A stretch of DNA of 64,000 nt from Dactylorhiza incarnata (taxonomy: Eukaryota > Streptophyta > Magnoliopsida > Asparagales > Orchidaceae): assembly GCA_033032865.1 (NCBI GenBank), contig JAWHQI010000013.1, positions 7,750,001 through 7,814,000 on the forward strand. The letters are read 5' to 3'. A model generated the notes under the pieces. It was not told the DNA's origin. It saw only the letters and a program-made list of their open reading frames with translations, and did no database searches. This document shows positions 10,998-22,756 of the stretch, in pieces; position 1 is the stretch's first letter, and each line of letters opens with the position of its first letter. The position numbers and the translations under genes are program-made.

Positions 10998-11408
10998 TTA
11001 ATTTGTGGTGCTAACAACCTCTGCCCAAAAATATAGGGGCAAATTAGCATCTGCAAGTAATGCTCTTGCTGATTCAATTAGAGTTCTATTTTTCCTTTTA
11101 ACTACCCCATTTTGTTGAGGAGTTCTAGGAGCTGAGAAGCAATGCCTGATACATTCCTTCTCACAGAATTCTTGCATGAGAAGAGACTCAAACTCAGTGC
11201 CATGATCACTTCTGATCAATGCAACTACAGTAGAGTACTCAATCTGAATGCTCTTAAGAATGTCTGTAAGAACTTTAAAGTTATCTGACTTTTCTCTCAA
11301 AAAGAACACCCAAGTGAATCTAGAGAAGTCATCTACAATAACTAGAGTGTAAGACTTCCCCCCTAAACTCTTTGTTGCAATAGGTCCAAAAAGGTCCATA
11401 TGTAGCAA
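10998..11408 (-). pseudogene. Sire-B integrase catalytic core
   Basis: MLHMDLFGPIATKSLGGKSY, VIVDDFSRFTWVFFL, IRSDHGTEFES and QQNGVVKRKNRTLIE are present. Asp residues of the DD-E triad are visible; at the Glu position copia elements usually have GVAERRNRT, here GVVKRKNRT, so the catalytic Glu appears changed to Lys. Inserts element DNA in the nucleus when intact. Confidence 0.85.
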
Positions 11409-12012
11409 ATATAAGATTCTAGGTGAATCACTTTTAGATAATGATTTAAAACTACTTTTAGTTTGCTTGCCTAGTTGACATGCTCTGTAAAAACCTTCTT
11501 TCTTGTATGAACCTAAAGATAAACCTCTAACCAGATTGTCCTTAGATAATTTAGCAATGGTCCTAGGGTTTACATGTCCTAATCTCTTATGACAAAGTTC
11601 ACTAGGTTTGCTTAATTTATTAAATAAATAGATTTCTGATTTAGAGGAATTGAAATTTACTAAATAAATATTACCTTGCCTAATACCTGATAAAACAATA
11701 ATATTATCAGAATTTAATAAGGCATTTTAATTTATTAAAAGTTACCTGATACCCTTCATCACATAATTGACTTATGTTGATGAGGTTGTGCTTCAGTCCC
11801 TTGACATAAGCTACCTCTTTGAAGGTGACTTCTCCAACCTTGACTTTTCCGTAGCCTTTTGTTTGTCCACAGTTGGAGTCTCCAAATATTACTTTTGGTC
11901 CAAGCTTTGCCTTGTATTTGTTCAGGTTGGCCTTGTTTCCTGTCATATGCTCTGAAAAGCCACTATCGAAATACCATTTTTCATTTATTCTTGGATTGCT
12001 GTGTACCTGCAA
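11409..12012 (-). pseudogene. Sire-B protease and GAG-pre-integrase region
   Basis: 11707-12012 has WYFDSGFSEHMTG, the copia protease signature with Phe where Cys is usual, followed by GPKVIFGDSNCGQTKGYG and LKHNLINISQLCDEGYQV. Downstream (11409-11706) reading in mixed frames gives the HKRLGHVNPRTIAKL-like and CQLGKQTKS-like parts of the pre-integrase zinc region. A stop follows at 11707. Confidence 0.8.
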
Positions 12013-12209
12013 AAACAGAAAAACAACCTATTTGTTCCTGACCCAGACTACCTTGGGTCTTTTTGAATTTCCACAAAAATCTGAAATAAAAGACATTTCA
12101 GGTTGGTCCTTGTAACCTCGTGGATGATATCTCCTTGGAGGTATTATCCATTTAATGAAAGGATTCTTAGAATGTGAAGATTAATAATTGTTCAAATTCT
12201 CTGTATAGT

Positions 12210-12380
12210 TTCTGTTCGACGAACTGGGCTGAGTTCGTCGAGCACCGTTCGACGAATGACAGAGATTTCGTCGAGCGCCGTTCATATAATAACTATATTG
12301 AATTCTGTCTTCAGAGTTCGTCGAGCTCCGTTCAATGAAGTGGATACATTTCGTCGAGCTCCATTCGACGAATTCTGCGG
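12210..12380. repeat. Internal copy of the Sire-B LTR motif array
   Basis: At least six copies of TTCGTCGAGC(A/T)CCGTTCGACGAA-like units in the gag-protease interval, partly inside a reading frame where they encode NGARR-type repeats. They resemble the U3 array at 7317-7770. Confidence 0.8.
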
Positions 12381-13333
12381 AATTCTGCTATTCTCGACAG
12401 TCTTACTTGAAATGTTTTTATTTTCATTTACAACCTCTTTGCTTTTAGCAGAGATGAATTTTATGGGTGTAGAGAGTGTGTTCTTCTTAATTAGAGGTGG
12501 CACACTTGATGATGCACCCAAGCCTAGTTTGCTACTTAATCTGGCATTAACTGTGCTTGTAATGTCCATCAGTTTGATGCTTCTCCCATTTAGGGATTCT
12601 TCAAATTTCTTGGCCTCAGAAAGTTTATTCTCAATGAGAATAATTTGTTCTCTAGAGGCAGCCAAATCTTTATTAAGATTAGCATTCTCTTCACTTAAAT
12701 TATTCATTTCAGCTAGCTTATGTCTGAGTGAGATTATTTCTTTCTCATATTTTATTAAGTCTAAGCAAAAAACCTTGAATTCATCTTTGAATCCAATTGA
12801 ATTGAAATCAAAGTTAGATATTACCTGATCAGCATCATCTTCTGCTTCTGATTCTGATTTTTCTTCATCAGAATTGTTGGCTGAGGCATTGATTGCCATC
12901 ATGCAGAAGTTCTTCTCTTCTTCATTATCTTCATCATCACTGGATGATGATGCATTTCCTAACTCACTGCCTGAGTCATAAATAGCCATCAAGCATTGGT
13001 CATTTTCTTTTGATTCTTCTTCATCATCTGAAGAACTGGATGACTGTTCTGATTCAGTGTCACTCCAAGTTTCTGCTACAAATCCTCTTCCTTTCTTTTG
13101 GTGTTTGTGGGAGGAAGACTTGCTGAAGTGTCTTCTTTCCTCTATTTCAATTCTCTTCTCCTTCTTCTGATTTTCTGGACAATCTGACAGAATATGTCCA
13201 GGTTTCCTGCAACCATAACAAATGATTTCTTTAGGATTTGACTTATCATACCTTGGCTTTCCCTTGATCTGGAGTCCTTCTTTCTGAAATCCTTCTTGGC
13301 CATCTTGTAGAACCTTTTGGCTAGAAGGTTCAT
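12282..13333 (-). pseudogene. Sire-B gag C-terminal region with zinc knuckle
   Basis: 12282-12992 is an acidic, Ser-rich tract (SSSSDDEDNEEEKNFCMMAI) followed by a coiled coil (LIKYEKEIISLRHKLAEMNN). The zinc knuckle CX2CX4HX4C, read as CYGCRKPGHILSDC at 13179-13220, is in a different frame, so at least one frameshift lies between. It binds element RNA in the family. Confidence 0.8.
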
Positions 13334-13357
13334 GAACTCCTCATCTCTTGGAGCTTT

Positions 13358-13999
13358 TTATTCTTCTTCAGTTGCTTTGAAAGCAATGTTCCTTTCCTTC
13401 TTTGTTGCTGGAGATGAAGTGGACTGTTCAGCTTCTCTGGACTTGACAAGCTGCTCATAGGATTTAAGCTTGCCTAACAATGTTTCAGTAGTAATCTCAT
13501 TGAGGCTTCTAGCTTCCTTGATTGGCCAGATCCTAGAGTCCCATGTGCTGGGGGAGCACATTAAGATCTTATCATTTATCTCAGTGATAGAGATCACTTT
13601 GTCCAAAGATTTCAGCTCATTAATTATGAGACTGTGCCTATTATACATATCAGCCACTGTTTCAGATTCTCCTTTCTTGAAATTCTCATATTGAGAAATA
13701 AGATGGGACCTTCTGTCCTTCCTTTCATCAGCAGATCCCTCAACCATATTGTTTAGAGAAATACATATTTCCCTTGCTGAGGTTCTTTCCACCACTCTCT
13801 GAAAAATGTCATCAGACATTGTTTGAGCCAGAATGTTCATGGCTTTTGCATCAGCACTCCTTTGCATTTTCTGTTCTTCAGTCCTTTCAGAAGGTGGAAC
13901 AACATTGTTGGCAGTTGTGGTTTCAGCACTAGTTGTTGTTGTGGGAGCTGGAGGTACTGTCAAAATCACATTGAATATTTCTTCATCAATAGAGTTCAT
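13358..13999 (-). pseudogene. Sire-B gag capsid domain
   Basis: 213 residues beginning MNSIDEEIFNVILTVPPA, with AKAMNILAQTMSDDIFQRV, SHLISQYENFKKGESETVAD and IRPIK-like WPIKEARSLNEITTETLLGK. This is a UBN2/Retrotran_gag family protein. The true N-terminus would be nearer 14050, so this start is only the first Met in the open frame. It stops just before the zinc-knuckle region, by frameshift. Confidence 0.85.
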
Positions 14000-14137
14000 A
14001 TATAACCTAATCCTTGCTTTCCATAGTGCAAACTTATTTAGATTTAAACAAAAATAAATAAGATAAAAACTCTAAAAGAATTTAAGATCTAATTGATCTT
14101 TGTGATTCAGGTGTTAGCCTGTAAAGAATCAACAGCC

Positions 14138-14148
14138 CTCTGATACCA
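14138..14148 (-). other. Primer-binding site, tRNA-iMet (Sire-B)
   Basis: Minus strand TGGTATCAGAG, two bases from the LTR end at 14151; complementary to the initiator-Met tRNA 3' end. Confidence 0.9.
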
Positions 14149-15526
14149 ATTGAAAGTGAAGTTAGATCTTAGATTACCTCTAGAGGGGGGGGGGGGGGGG
14201 GTGAATAGAGTATTAAAACTTTTTCCTTTAGTTTTATTGCGGAATTAAAAATACTGATATAAGTATATGTGTAGCAGAGCGGTTTATAAAACAAAAATAA
14301 AATGAATAATGAAAACAGCACACAGCACAAGCAACACGAAAATTCACAGGCACAAGGACACGAGGAATTTTATAGTAGTTCCCCAATAAACCTGGGTACG
14401 TCTACTCTTCTACCACACTTGTTAGGATCCACTAGGATTGTTGATCAGGTGCCCTCACACCAAGGGGTTTTTGTTCAGGTGTCCACACACCACAAAGCTT
14501 TTGATCAGGTGCTTAAAACCAACAGGAAATTTTGATCAGGTGCCTTGCCACGAATGTGGTACACTTTTGAAGGGAGTTTTAACCCTGTACAAGATGGGAT
14601 AGAGAGGGGTTTAGATGTTCTTATCTGTCAAGATGCTGAGAGAAGACTCTAGTGGATGTATGTTGAAAAATGCTCCCTCTGTCTGATATGAAGTTGTTTG
14701 ACAGTATGAGGATGGAAGCTTCTTCTTGAATGAGTGATCTTCCTATTGCTGATTAAACTGAGAGAACAAGTTCTCCAATCTGTTGTTGCTTTTTTGAAGA
14801 TCTAGACTTGCAGCAAATGACTGAGAGAAGTGTTGATGATGTTCTCAGTATGTAAGAGCTGCTTAGAGGAAGAAGATGAAGATCTGTTTTGCTTTTGTTC
14901 TTCTTGTTTTTCCTGTATTTCTCTCTTTCTTTTCCTGTACAGAAAAACTGTAATATGTTTTGTATTGATACTGTCGTGAGAAACTGCTGTATACTAATCT
15001 TCTATATGATGAGTTGTCTCCTGCTGTCGTGTAAAGTTGTTGTCATCTTTTCTTTTCTTTTTGAAAATCTCTGGCTGATTTAAAACAAATTCCTTATTTT
15101 AAGGAAGAAAATGCGCTGAAGAGATATCAGTATAGTACTGCATATCTGATACGCTGGATGTCAACAACTATAACTTGAAATAATAAAATGAAATATATTT
15201 TCCTTACTTGATCTGATAGAAAGAGCCATTGCTGTAGTCGATCTGAGTTCAGAGAATGAAATGATATTATGTTTTGAAATAAATCTGCTGTATAGAGAAT
15301 TTTCGTCGATCTCAAGATTTTTCGTCGAACACAATATTTTGTTCATCGACCTCAAATGAATCTTGTTGGAATAATTAATTTTGTTGAGCTGTGGAGAACT
15401 TTCGTCGATCTAAAGGTTTTCGTCGAACACAGACTGGAGTTTGTCGAACGGAAGGATTCATCGACTGAGCCTGGATAGATTCGTCGACCGCTGAGCTTGA
15501 GCAAAATCGTCGACCGCTAAGCCGTG

Positions 15527-15531
15527 GTCTG
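15527..15531. repeat. Target-site duplication GTCTG, left copy (Cop-C)
   Basis: GTCTG precedes the LTR at 15532 and is repeated at 24025-24029. Confidence 0.95.
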
Positions 15532-15684
15532 TGTTGGACATGTGTGTCACATCCCTTTGTTTGAGAATAACAAATCCCATATTGTATTTGATATTGCTTG
15601 TAGTGTGTTTATAGTGTGCAGGAACTATAGGTGCAATACTCCACAGGTATAAAGCAGCTTGGAACAATCTTTTGAAAGGAGCAG

Positions 15685-15925
15685 CGCTAACGCCAGCGCT
15701 ATCACTAACGCCAGCGCTACCGCCAGCGCTAGCACTAACGCCAGGCACTAGCTCAAGATCGTCTCAGCGGTTCCGTCTCAGCGGTTAACGCTACCGCCAG
15801 CGCTAGCGATACCGCAGGCGCTATCTCAAGTTCATGCACAGAGCCACGCAGCCGACGGTTCCGCAACCGCTCGACACGAACGCTACCGCAGGCGCTAGCC
15901 ATTACCGCAGGCGCTAGCTCCAAGT
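15685..15925. repeat. U3 array of (A)CGCTA(C/A)CGCCAGCGCTAG motifs (Cop-C)
   Basis: About a dozen overlapping palindromic units such as GCCAGCGCTAGC and CGCAGGCGCTAGC. The sister array is at 22905-23145 and one isolated copy lies inside the element at 20925-20953. Confidence 0.88.
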
Positions 15926-15926
15926 T

Positions 15927-15935
15927 CTATAAAAT
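15927..15935 (+). promoter_or_regulatory. Probable TATA box, Cop-C 5' LTR
   Basis: CTATAAAAT directly after the palindrome array; same at 23152-23160 in the other LTR. Confidence 0.6.
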
Positions 15936-16801
15936 GAGCCAACTTTGATCATTTTGATAATCCATCCTAGAGAGGTTGCTTGTGCCACAAATTCCAGTGC
16001 TGTTTTGCTGCCGAAGATGGATCTCCCACAAAAAGCTTAAGGAGAATTCTGGTGGAGGACTACGTCACGCTACATCTGAAGGACGATCGCTTCTACCTCG
16101 CTTATGCTACATCGATCCTTCATCCTCGACTCCAGAGATCTCATATAGGGAGTTTTATTATTATTTTTCATTATTTCCATTCCATACTTTTTATAACCAT
16201 TTAGAGAATTCGCCTTGTGTTGGCGACTAGGTCTGGGTAGGAGTTAGGGGGAAATTCACCTTGTGTTGGTGACTAGGTCTAGGTGATTAGATCTAGGGGG
16301 TGCTCGAGGCCATATTCGGGGAAGGATTGGCTAGAGCGGCTTGAGGCCATATCCGGGGAAGGATAGGCTAAAGCCAACCGGTTCGTGGGGATACGAGTGT
16401 GGAATAGAAAAGGAAAAGATATTTTCATTTGTACGCCTCCGATTTCTAGCGATATAGAAATCAAATTTATGTAAACACCATTTTTATATAAATACAATCA
16501 TGTCTCTATTTGTGTTTACTTGATTTCTCACTTTTGGCGTTATCTCTAAAATACTGGTTACAAAGCTTTCAATTCAAATCACTTTGTCTAAATTGTTTAT
16601 CTTAATCTATTTCATCATATAACAATTTAGCACTTGTTTCTAAATCCTAAACTTGCAAATTATGATATTTTCTTCCTTTAGCTAAATTGTTATTTTGTGT
16701 TCTAATATTACTTTAAACAATTTAGTAATTTCCATAAAATTATAAAAAGATTTTTATTCCCTTATTCACCCCCCTCTAAGGGCGCCGTAAGATCCAACAG
16801 G

Positions 16802-16812
16802 TGGTATCAGAG
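16802..16812 (+). other. Primer-binding site, tRNA-iMet (Cop-C)
   Basis: TGGTATCAGAG two bases after the LTR end. Confidence 0.92.
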
Positions 16813-16847
16813 GGAGGTTATTCCAAACGGTTTAAAAACCAGGAATA

Positions 16848-17438
16848 ATGGCGTCTCATGATCTCGCTTTTACTAGTAGGGGAAATTTTCTTATAAATGA
16901 AAAATCTTTAGCACCACCTTTATTTGAAGGCAAAAATTATAATGGGTGGAAATTTCTTATGGAAAAATTTCTTAAGTCTTTGGATATGGAAGTATGGAAT
17001 ATTACTATTAAAATACCCCCAAGTATTTTAAATAAAAATGAAATGTTTTTAAATGCCAAATCTATGAATAGTCTATATTGTGCATTAGATCAAAATATTT
17101 TCAAACTTATCTATACACTTTCTACTGCTTATGAAGTTTGGAAATTTCTTGAGAATACTTATAGTCTTCCTTCTACAGATGATGAACAAGAGGAATTCCT
17201 TATGGATCCAAGAGAAGAAATCGACGAGGAATTCCTTATGGATCCAAGAGAAGAAATCGATGAGGACTTATGCTTGGAGGAAGAAGAATACAACGTCACA
17301 ATATTGGACTCATTTGTTGGCAACACATCAAGCAAAAGAGAAGACGGAAATTCAACTATGGTAGAGGAATGCAAAGAAGATGTCAAAGGAATCGTTGGTA
17401 CAAATCTTGCCTCATCCCATTGCAATGTAAGAAAATAA
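16848..17438 (+). CDS. Cop-C gag N-terminal ORF
   Basis: 196 residues from the first ATG after the PBS: SLAPPLFEGKNYNGWKFLME is the typical copia gag opening (DUF4219/UBN2-like), then YEVWKFLENTYS. A 36-bp tandem duplication at 17190-17261 gives two copies of EEFLMDPREEID. The rest is acidic. It stops at 17436-17438 and the family relationship continues in the next ORF. With no zinc knuckle in this part, RNA binding cannot be inferred. Confidence 0.8.
   Translation: MASHDLAFTSRGNFLINEKSLAPPLFEGKNYNGWKFLMEKFLKSLDMEVWNITIKIPPSILNKNEMFLNAKSMNSLYCALDQNIFKLIYTLSTAYEVWKFLENTYSLPSTDDEQEEFLMDPREEIDEEFLMDPREEIDEDLCLEEEEYNVTILDSFVGNTSSKREDGNSTMVEECKEDVKGIVGTNLASSHCNVRK
17190..17261 (+). repeat. 36-bp tandem duplication in Cop-C gag
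   Basis: GAGGAATTCCTTATGGATCC and following bases occur twice head to tail with one base difference, keeping the frame. Confidence 0.95.
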
Positions 17439-17480
17439 AAAACTCCTCTTTTTGTAGCAAATTCTATTTCTACTTCTCGT

Positions 17481-18035
17481 ATGCTTAAAATTGCTAAACG
17501 TAAAATTTTAAAGTTAAAAAATGCTAATTCCAAATTACGTTTAGAAAATAAATCTTTAAAAGCAAACGATAACGTAGAATCAAATATTGATGTGTTAAAT
17601 TCTCTTTCATGCTCTTTAGTTAAAATTCCTATTCCTTGTTTAGATTGTAATTTATTAAAAGAAAAATTCAAGGAAATTGAAAAAGGGCTCTTAATTTCTA
17701 AAAGGCATAATGAAAAATTGTTAATTGAAAATGATGTTTTATCTTGTAAGTTAATACAATTAAAATCTTTTGTTGAAAAATTTCAAATGTCATGTAATGA
17801 ATTTCATCATAAGATTTTGAATAACAAGGATAAATTAACTTACAAAATCATTTCTAAAGAGGATCATTTTCATACATCAACTCAAAAGGAGTTTAGTTTC
17901 AAAAAGAATTATAACCCTCACAAAATTCTTAAGAGTCACTATTATAGGTCTCAACATATTTTCAATCATGACTCAAATTTAAAAACTCCTTTTCATGAAA
18001 AATCAAAATATAAAATATTATCCTTCATATTATAA
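17481..18035 (+). CDS. Cop-C coiled-coil ORF
   Basis: 184 residues, Lys/Asn-rich. LKIAKRKILKLKNANSKLRL and LLISKRHNEKLLIENDVLSC form heptad-like coiled coils, as in the gag C-terminal region of Sirevirus-like elements. It is separated from the first ORF by a stop at 17438 and 42 bp. It ends by running past the gag frame; the next ORF overlaps it. Confidence 0.65.
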   Translation: MLKIAKRKILKLKNANSKLRLENKSLKANDNVESNIDVLNSLSCSLVKIPIPCLDCNLLKEKFKEIEKGLLISKRHNEKLLIENDVLSCKLIQLKSFVEKFQMSCNEFHHKILNNKDKLTYKIISKEDHFHTSTQKEFSFKKNYNPHKILKSHYYRSQHIFNHDSNLKTPFHEKSKYKILSFIL

Positions 18036-18480
18036 GAGTATGTCTATAAGAAAGAGTGGAAATGAAAATCATCAAAATAATAATCAATCTTCTATAACAT
18101 ATTGTAACCCACTCTTTCAACAATCACTTCTAAAGAAAGACAATCACTTTTATAAAATTTCAAAGAATCCATATAATGAAAATCATTATGATTATCGACA
18201 TCAATCTATTTTGAAAAATAATTTGAATAAACATAAATCACAAATGAATTATTTTTCAAACAAATATAATCATATAAAGATGTCATATAATCATAATATG
18301 AATTTAAAATATAAACCACCAAGGTATGAATGGAGACCCTTAAAGAAAAATGATACATCAACTTTAATAGAAAAGGCCCATTTACCCTTGTCTCCTAAAA
18401 GGTCGTCATGTCATATTTGGGTGCCCAAAGGAACCATTACACATGGTCAACTTTGGATACCTAAATCTCTTATTCATTAG
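17995..18480 (+). CDS. Cop-C gag-to-protease linker ORF
   Basis: 161 residues, Asn/His/Lys-rich, ending SCHIWVPKGTITHGQLWIPK. In copia polyproteins a WVPK motif sits just before the protease DSG site; here translation stops soon after and no protease follows. This marks the point where pol has been lost. Confidence 0.6.
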   Translation: MKNQNIKYYPSYYKSMSIRKSGNENHQNNNQSSITYCNPLFQQSLLKKDNHFYKISKNPYNENHYDYRHQSILKNNLNKHKSQMNYFSNKYNHIKMSYNHNMNLKYKPPRYEWRPLKKNDTSTLIEKAHLPLSPKRSSCHIWVPKGTITHGQLWIPKSLIH

Positions 18481-21400
18481 TATCCTATCATTTGCATGAA
18501 GTAGAAACAAATAAAAATGAAATATCACTACTCTACTTCATGATATGCTTATTGTCTCTTTTCTTTTGTTTATTTTTTATTATTTTTTGAACAAACATGC
18601 TATGATCACTTTATATATATCATGAAATATGACTTTCATATATTAAGCCTAATGTTTATCAAATCAAATTTGAATTAAAATTGAACATTAAGTCATATTT
18701 TTTTTAAAAGTGATCTATTTCTCATCTTTGATTGTTCTTTATCCTTTTAAATCCTTTACCCATAAATGTCTTGAATTAACATTATCATTTGAATATTGAA
18801 ATTATTTTCAAGACTAATGAAATTATTTTAAAAAGATATGAATTTAAATGGTTTATTAAAGGGCTTAAGCTAAAAATTAAAATGCGCAACGTTTTGATTA
18901 TTTTTTCTATTTGTTGCATTTGATAGCCTTTATAATGAAAAATATTATCAAATAAAATCGAAAACAAACATTCACAAAATGCGTGTTTAATTTTTTTCAA
19001 AAATGCGAGTTTTATATCAAAACTTCAAAAGCCATATTTTTTGATCCGCTCGCCTGATTTTCGCGTTTAATATATTTTCGGAAAGAGCACAAAAATCTCC
19101 ATCCAACGGTGAACTAGACTTGCCCATTTGAGTTCGTTTGGTGCTGTTAATTTGCCAAATTTCAACACCATTTTAAAAAAAAAACTTAGTTTGCTCGATT
19201 TGGAAATTTTTGTGTTTATGGATTTTTCATTACATGATATCCTTTGTATATTGTGTGTAATGTGTGTCACCATTGTTTGCATGTTATTTAGACCTTAGAA
19301 TCGTCATGTATCATTAAGTTCAAATCAAAAGCTTAATCATTTCATTCTAGGTCTAAAAAAAATTAATTTGAAAACTTCTCATATTACATGCAACATTATC
19401 TTCATTAATCCTATGTAATAACATTGCATTCAAACTCATCATCCTAGCATCACTTCTATTTTATGAGGATCATAAACCTCTTTATATGCTTAAATTTATA
19501 TGTTAGGTATACCATTTACAATGTTATTTAAATTTGATTGTAACTATGTGATTTGAAATTATAATAGAATACTAAAAATTCCAACAAACACATAGTTTAT
19601 GGTTTGATCATTTGTATATATATCATGAAACTATATATCATCATGCAAAACCAAAGATCAATAAATCTAATTATCCAATGCAATTTTATTATAAATTTCA
19701 AAATGTTATATATGTGATCTTTGTCTTTGGTATGATTGGATGATCATCATTTCTAGCTTAAAAATCAAACATGCTTATTCAAAGAAGATCACTATATCAC
19801 TATATCACAAGTCTAGAAGGATTAGATTTCTCATACATCATGATGATCTAACATATATTCTATGCAAAAGTCTCTATAATCATAATTCATAATTCATGTT
19901 CTATCAAGAAATATCTCAAATCAATGATGTCTATCACCTAGGAATTATGAATCTTATGATAAAAATATGAATAATGTTTTCTTTACATTATTTGATGTAT
20001 TGATTTGCTTTGCTAGTGATTGCATGTATCTCTCATATTTGTAGACTCTAGAATCAACTTTGTAATGAAAGTATAAATCAAACTTAATCATCACTATATT
20101 CTAGATCTATACTTTGAAACTCTATTTTGGAATACATGCAACATTAATATTAATTTTATGACATGACATTAAACCCAAAACTCATCATACTAGCATTGTC
20201 ACTTATTTAATATTAGTAATTGTGCTAGTTATCTCATATCGTCATCTCATTATAGTAGAAAAACTATGCGGCAATATATAACTCATCACATTAAACAAAA
20301 CCCATAGTTTGGAAATCAACCCATAGTTTAACAGTATAGGTTGTCCAAGGATAATTCACCTATGACTTCATATCTCACAATAGCGGGGGCGTAGGGTTGT
20401 ATGCATTAGAGACCTAACCTCTAAATCATGTCTTGTCCTTAACCGGGGAGGGTTCCAGTGGGGCCTTGCGAGGCACTGGGGGGGAAAGAGTGCTAGGTTG
20501 AGTGTTCTCTAGTGTGTGCATATGGGTTTAACACCCCAACCTACGGCATGCGTGCAACTCCTCATGCCCATCCGTCACTTAGTATGGGGCTAGGGTGTAG
20601 ACATTTAGTCGGGGTAGCCTTTAATCTTAGGACATACTTATATTACTCACTGCATGAACATTTTTTTATTCACTTATTACTTAAATCATTCATATTTTGG
20701 GTTGTTTAATAAAAAATGTCCTCTTGTGTCTTCATAGTTTATATCTTCATGTTTAAATGGTTTTGTAAAACACAAGAATTTGAAAAGCCAAAGTTTCATG
20801 CAAATTTGATCCACCTAGAGATCTCCAAAAATTCTGAAATTTCAGCATGGAACTACTTTAAGGACACTTAATCAATATCAAAAATAAAAAATTTAAAATT
20901 CCTACAAAATCGTGTACTGTTTGCCGCGCTATCACTAGCGCCAGCGCTAGCGTGGATTTTGGAATTTTCTGATTTTCAAAATTTCTAAAAATCACCAAAA
21001 ATATTTTAGTCTATATGTACTACTTTGTTTTTGTATTTCTGACTTTTATTATTTTTGTTTTATTCATATTATGAAAAATCAACTACAAAAGTTCAAAATT
21101 CAAAAAAAATACAAAAATATGTTTTTTTTATTTGTGTTTTATTCATATTATGAAAAATCAACTACAAAAGTTCAAAATTCAAAAAATACAAAAATATGTT
21201 TTTGTTATTTGTGTTTTATTCATATTATGAAAAATCTACTACAAAAATTCAAAATTCAAAAATTACAAAAATATGTTTTTGTGATTTTCTGTTTTTATTT
21301 GATTTAAAAATGATAAAACAAAAAAAAACTGTATGATCTTTATTGCCAATAACAAGAAGGTATGAATTCTATTATTTAGAATTTTTTACAATGTTAAAAC

Positions 21401-22744
21401 TTATTCCTTCAAATTACTATGAACATTGTTTTGCTTATCATGCTTTGATATATCTATTTAAAGTGCATCAATTGTATTGCAAAATGTGTAGAACCAAGCT
21501 TAACATGCCTCTAAGTATGAGTAAATATTTTATGATTGATAATGATACATTTCACTCACTTATTTTGGTAATCAACATGTGTGTCTAAATCTAAAAATGC
21601 TTGCTTGTGTATTGTATTTGTACAATGAATTAAAACTTGCATAAGTTTATTGCCTACACTACATTTGAATTGCACTTATGAAATTTAGAAAAGTGGTTAA
21701 GTTAAAATTTTTGGTTTGCAAAACAAGTGTATTCGGAGAATGTTGTCTCACAAATATGAAAAAAAACAATTATATATGTAGACAAAAATAACTCCACCAA
21801 GCACTACTTGAACCTCCTGATAAGTCTTCATAAGCATTGTGAGGTTGAGCACCTTGGAAAGAATAGTAAAGTGTCTTGTGCAAACCTTAGTTATTACACC
21901 ACTTTGTTAAAAAATTATGTGCATTAAAAGTGTGTGAAAGTAATTTACTTGTGTTTTATTGTGCACTTTACTTTACATATGTCTTGTATTTTGTTGATTT
22001 AAATCAATTGTTAACATTGCCCAAAATACACTTATGTGCACATCATTATCTTTCATAACACTTCTTCTCATGAGTATTGGATTCTAATGCTTTATCTATA
22101 CTACTCTTTATATAAAAATGCACTAGATAACCTAGCATGATCTCTACAATGTTTTGGTATTTCTTGAACTTAGAATTAAGTAACATTGTAGTATAATCTC
22201 TCTTTGATATGTTCATTTCATGCTTGGTATTTTTATGAAAAACTTTGAGATTTCAAAAAGGTTAAAACATCTTTCAATTTTGAACTAAAACTCATATTTT
22301 TACTTATGCTTTTCATGCCTACAAAAAGATGTTTATTATAATCTTCCGCTTGCTTGCAACTCTTATCTTTATATTTGAAATCTCTTATATATGCTATGCT
22401 TAAACTCTTTATAATTTCATATATTTCAAAAGCTCGATCATGATTTATAACTAGCCTAAAAATGCCTCCTTACTACCCTCACCCCACCTTCTTTTGATAA
22501 TACCAAAAGGGGGAGATTAATTGAAGAAATCTATATTGGAGAAATATAGAAAATTAAGGGGAGAATGCAATCTATCATTTAGGGGAGTAACACATTATTG
22601 CATTTATGTAGTGGGTGCTTTAAGATAGGGGGAGTATGCACAATTTCATCATGCTTATCATATACTATAGTTGCACTTTTATCTTGCTTATCTTATCTAT
22701 AAACACTATTATTGATTTCTTGCTTAGAGGATTTGTTATTATCA
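18481..22744 (+). other. Cop-C noncoding interior
   Basis: About 4.3 kb, strongly AT-rich with no plausible long ORF or domain on either strand. It contains a GC-richer island at about 20390-20600, one copy of the LTR motif at 20925-20953 and a triple tandem repeat at 21057-21300. I see no captured gene. Confidence 0.75.
21057..21300. repeat. Three tandem repeats of about 80 bp
   Basis: Units begin TGTTTTATTCATATTATGAA and include ACTACAAAAxTTCAAAATTC; copies start near 21057, 21136 and 21212. Confidence 0.9.
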
Positions 22745-22756
22745 AAAGGGGGAGAT
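22745..22756 (+). other. Polypurine tract of Cop-C
   Basis: AAAGGGGGAGAT immediately before the LTR start TGTGGGACATG. Confidence 0.92.

Larger units (their letters stand above)
15532..16799 (+). mobile_element. Cop-C 5' LTR
   Basis: Starts TGTTGGACATGTG and ends GATCCAACA, with the ATTCACCCCCCTCTA block before the end. The U3 array of AGCGCTA units (15685-15925) runs to within a few bases of a CTATAAAAT box at 15927-15935. The equal length of its sister LTR and the few visible differences suggest a fairly recent insertion. Confidence 0.93.

Noticed and set aside
18785..19282. Short minus-strand ORFs in the Cop-C interior
   Set aside because: AT-rich chance ORFs with no domain similarity.
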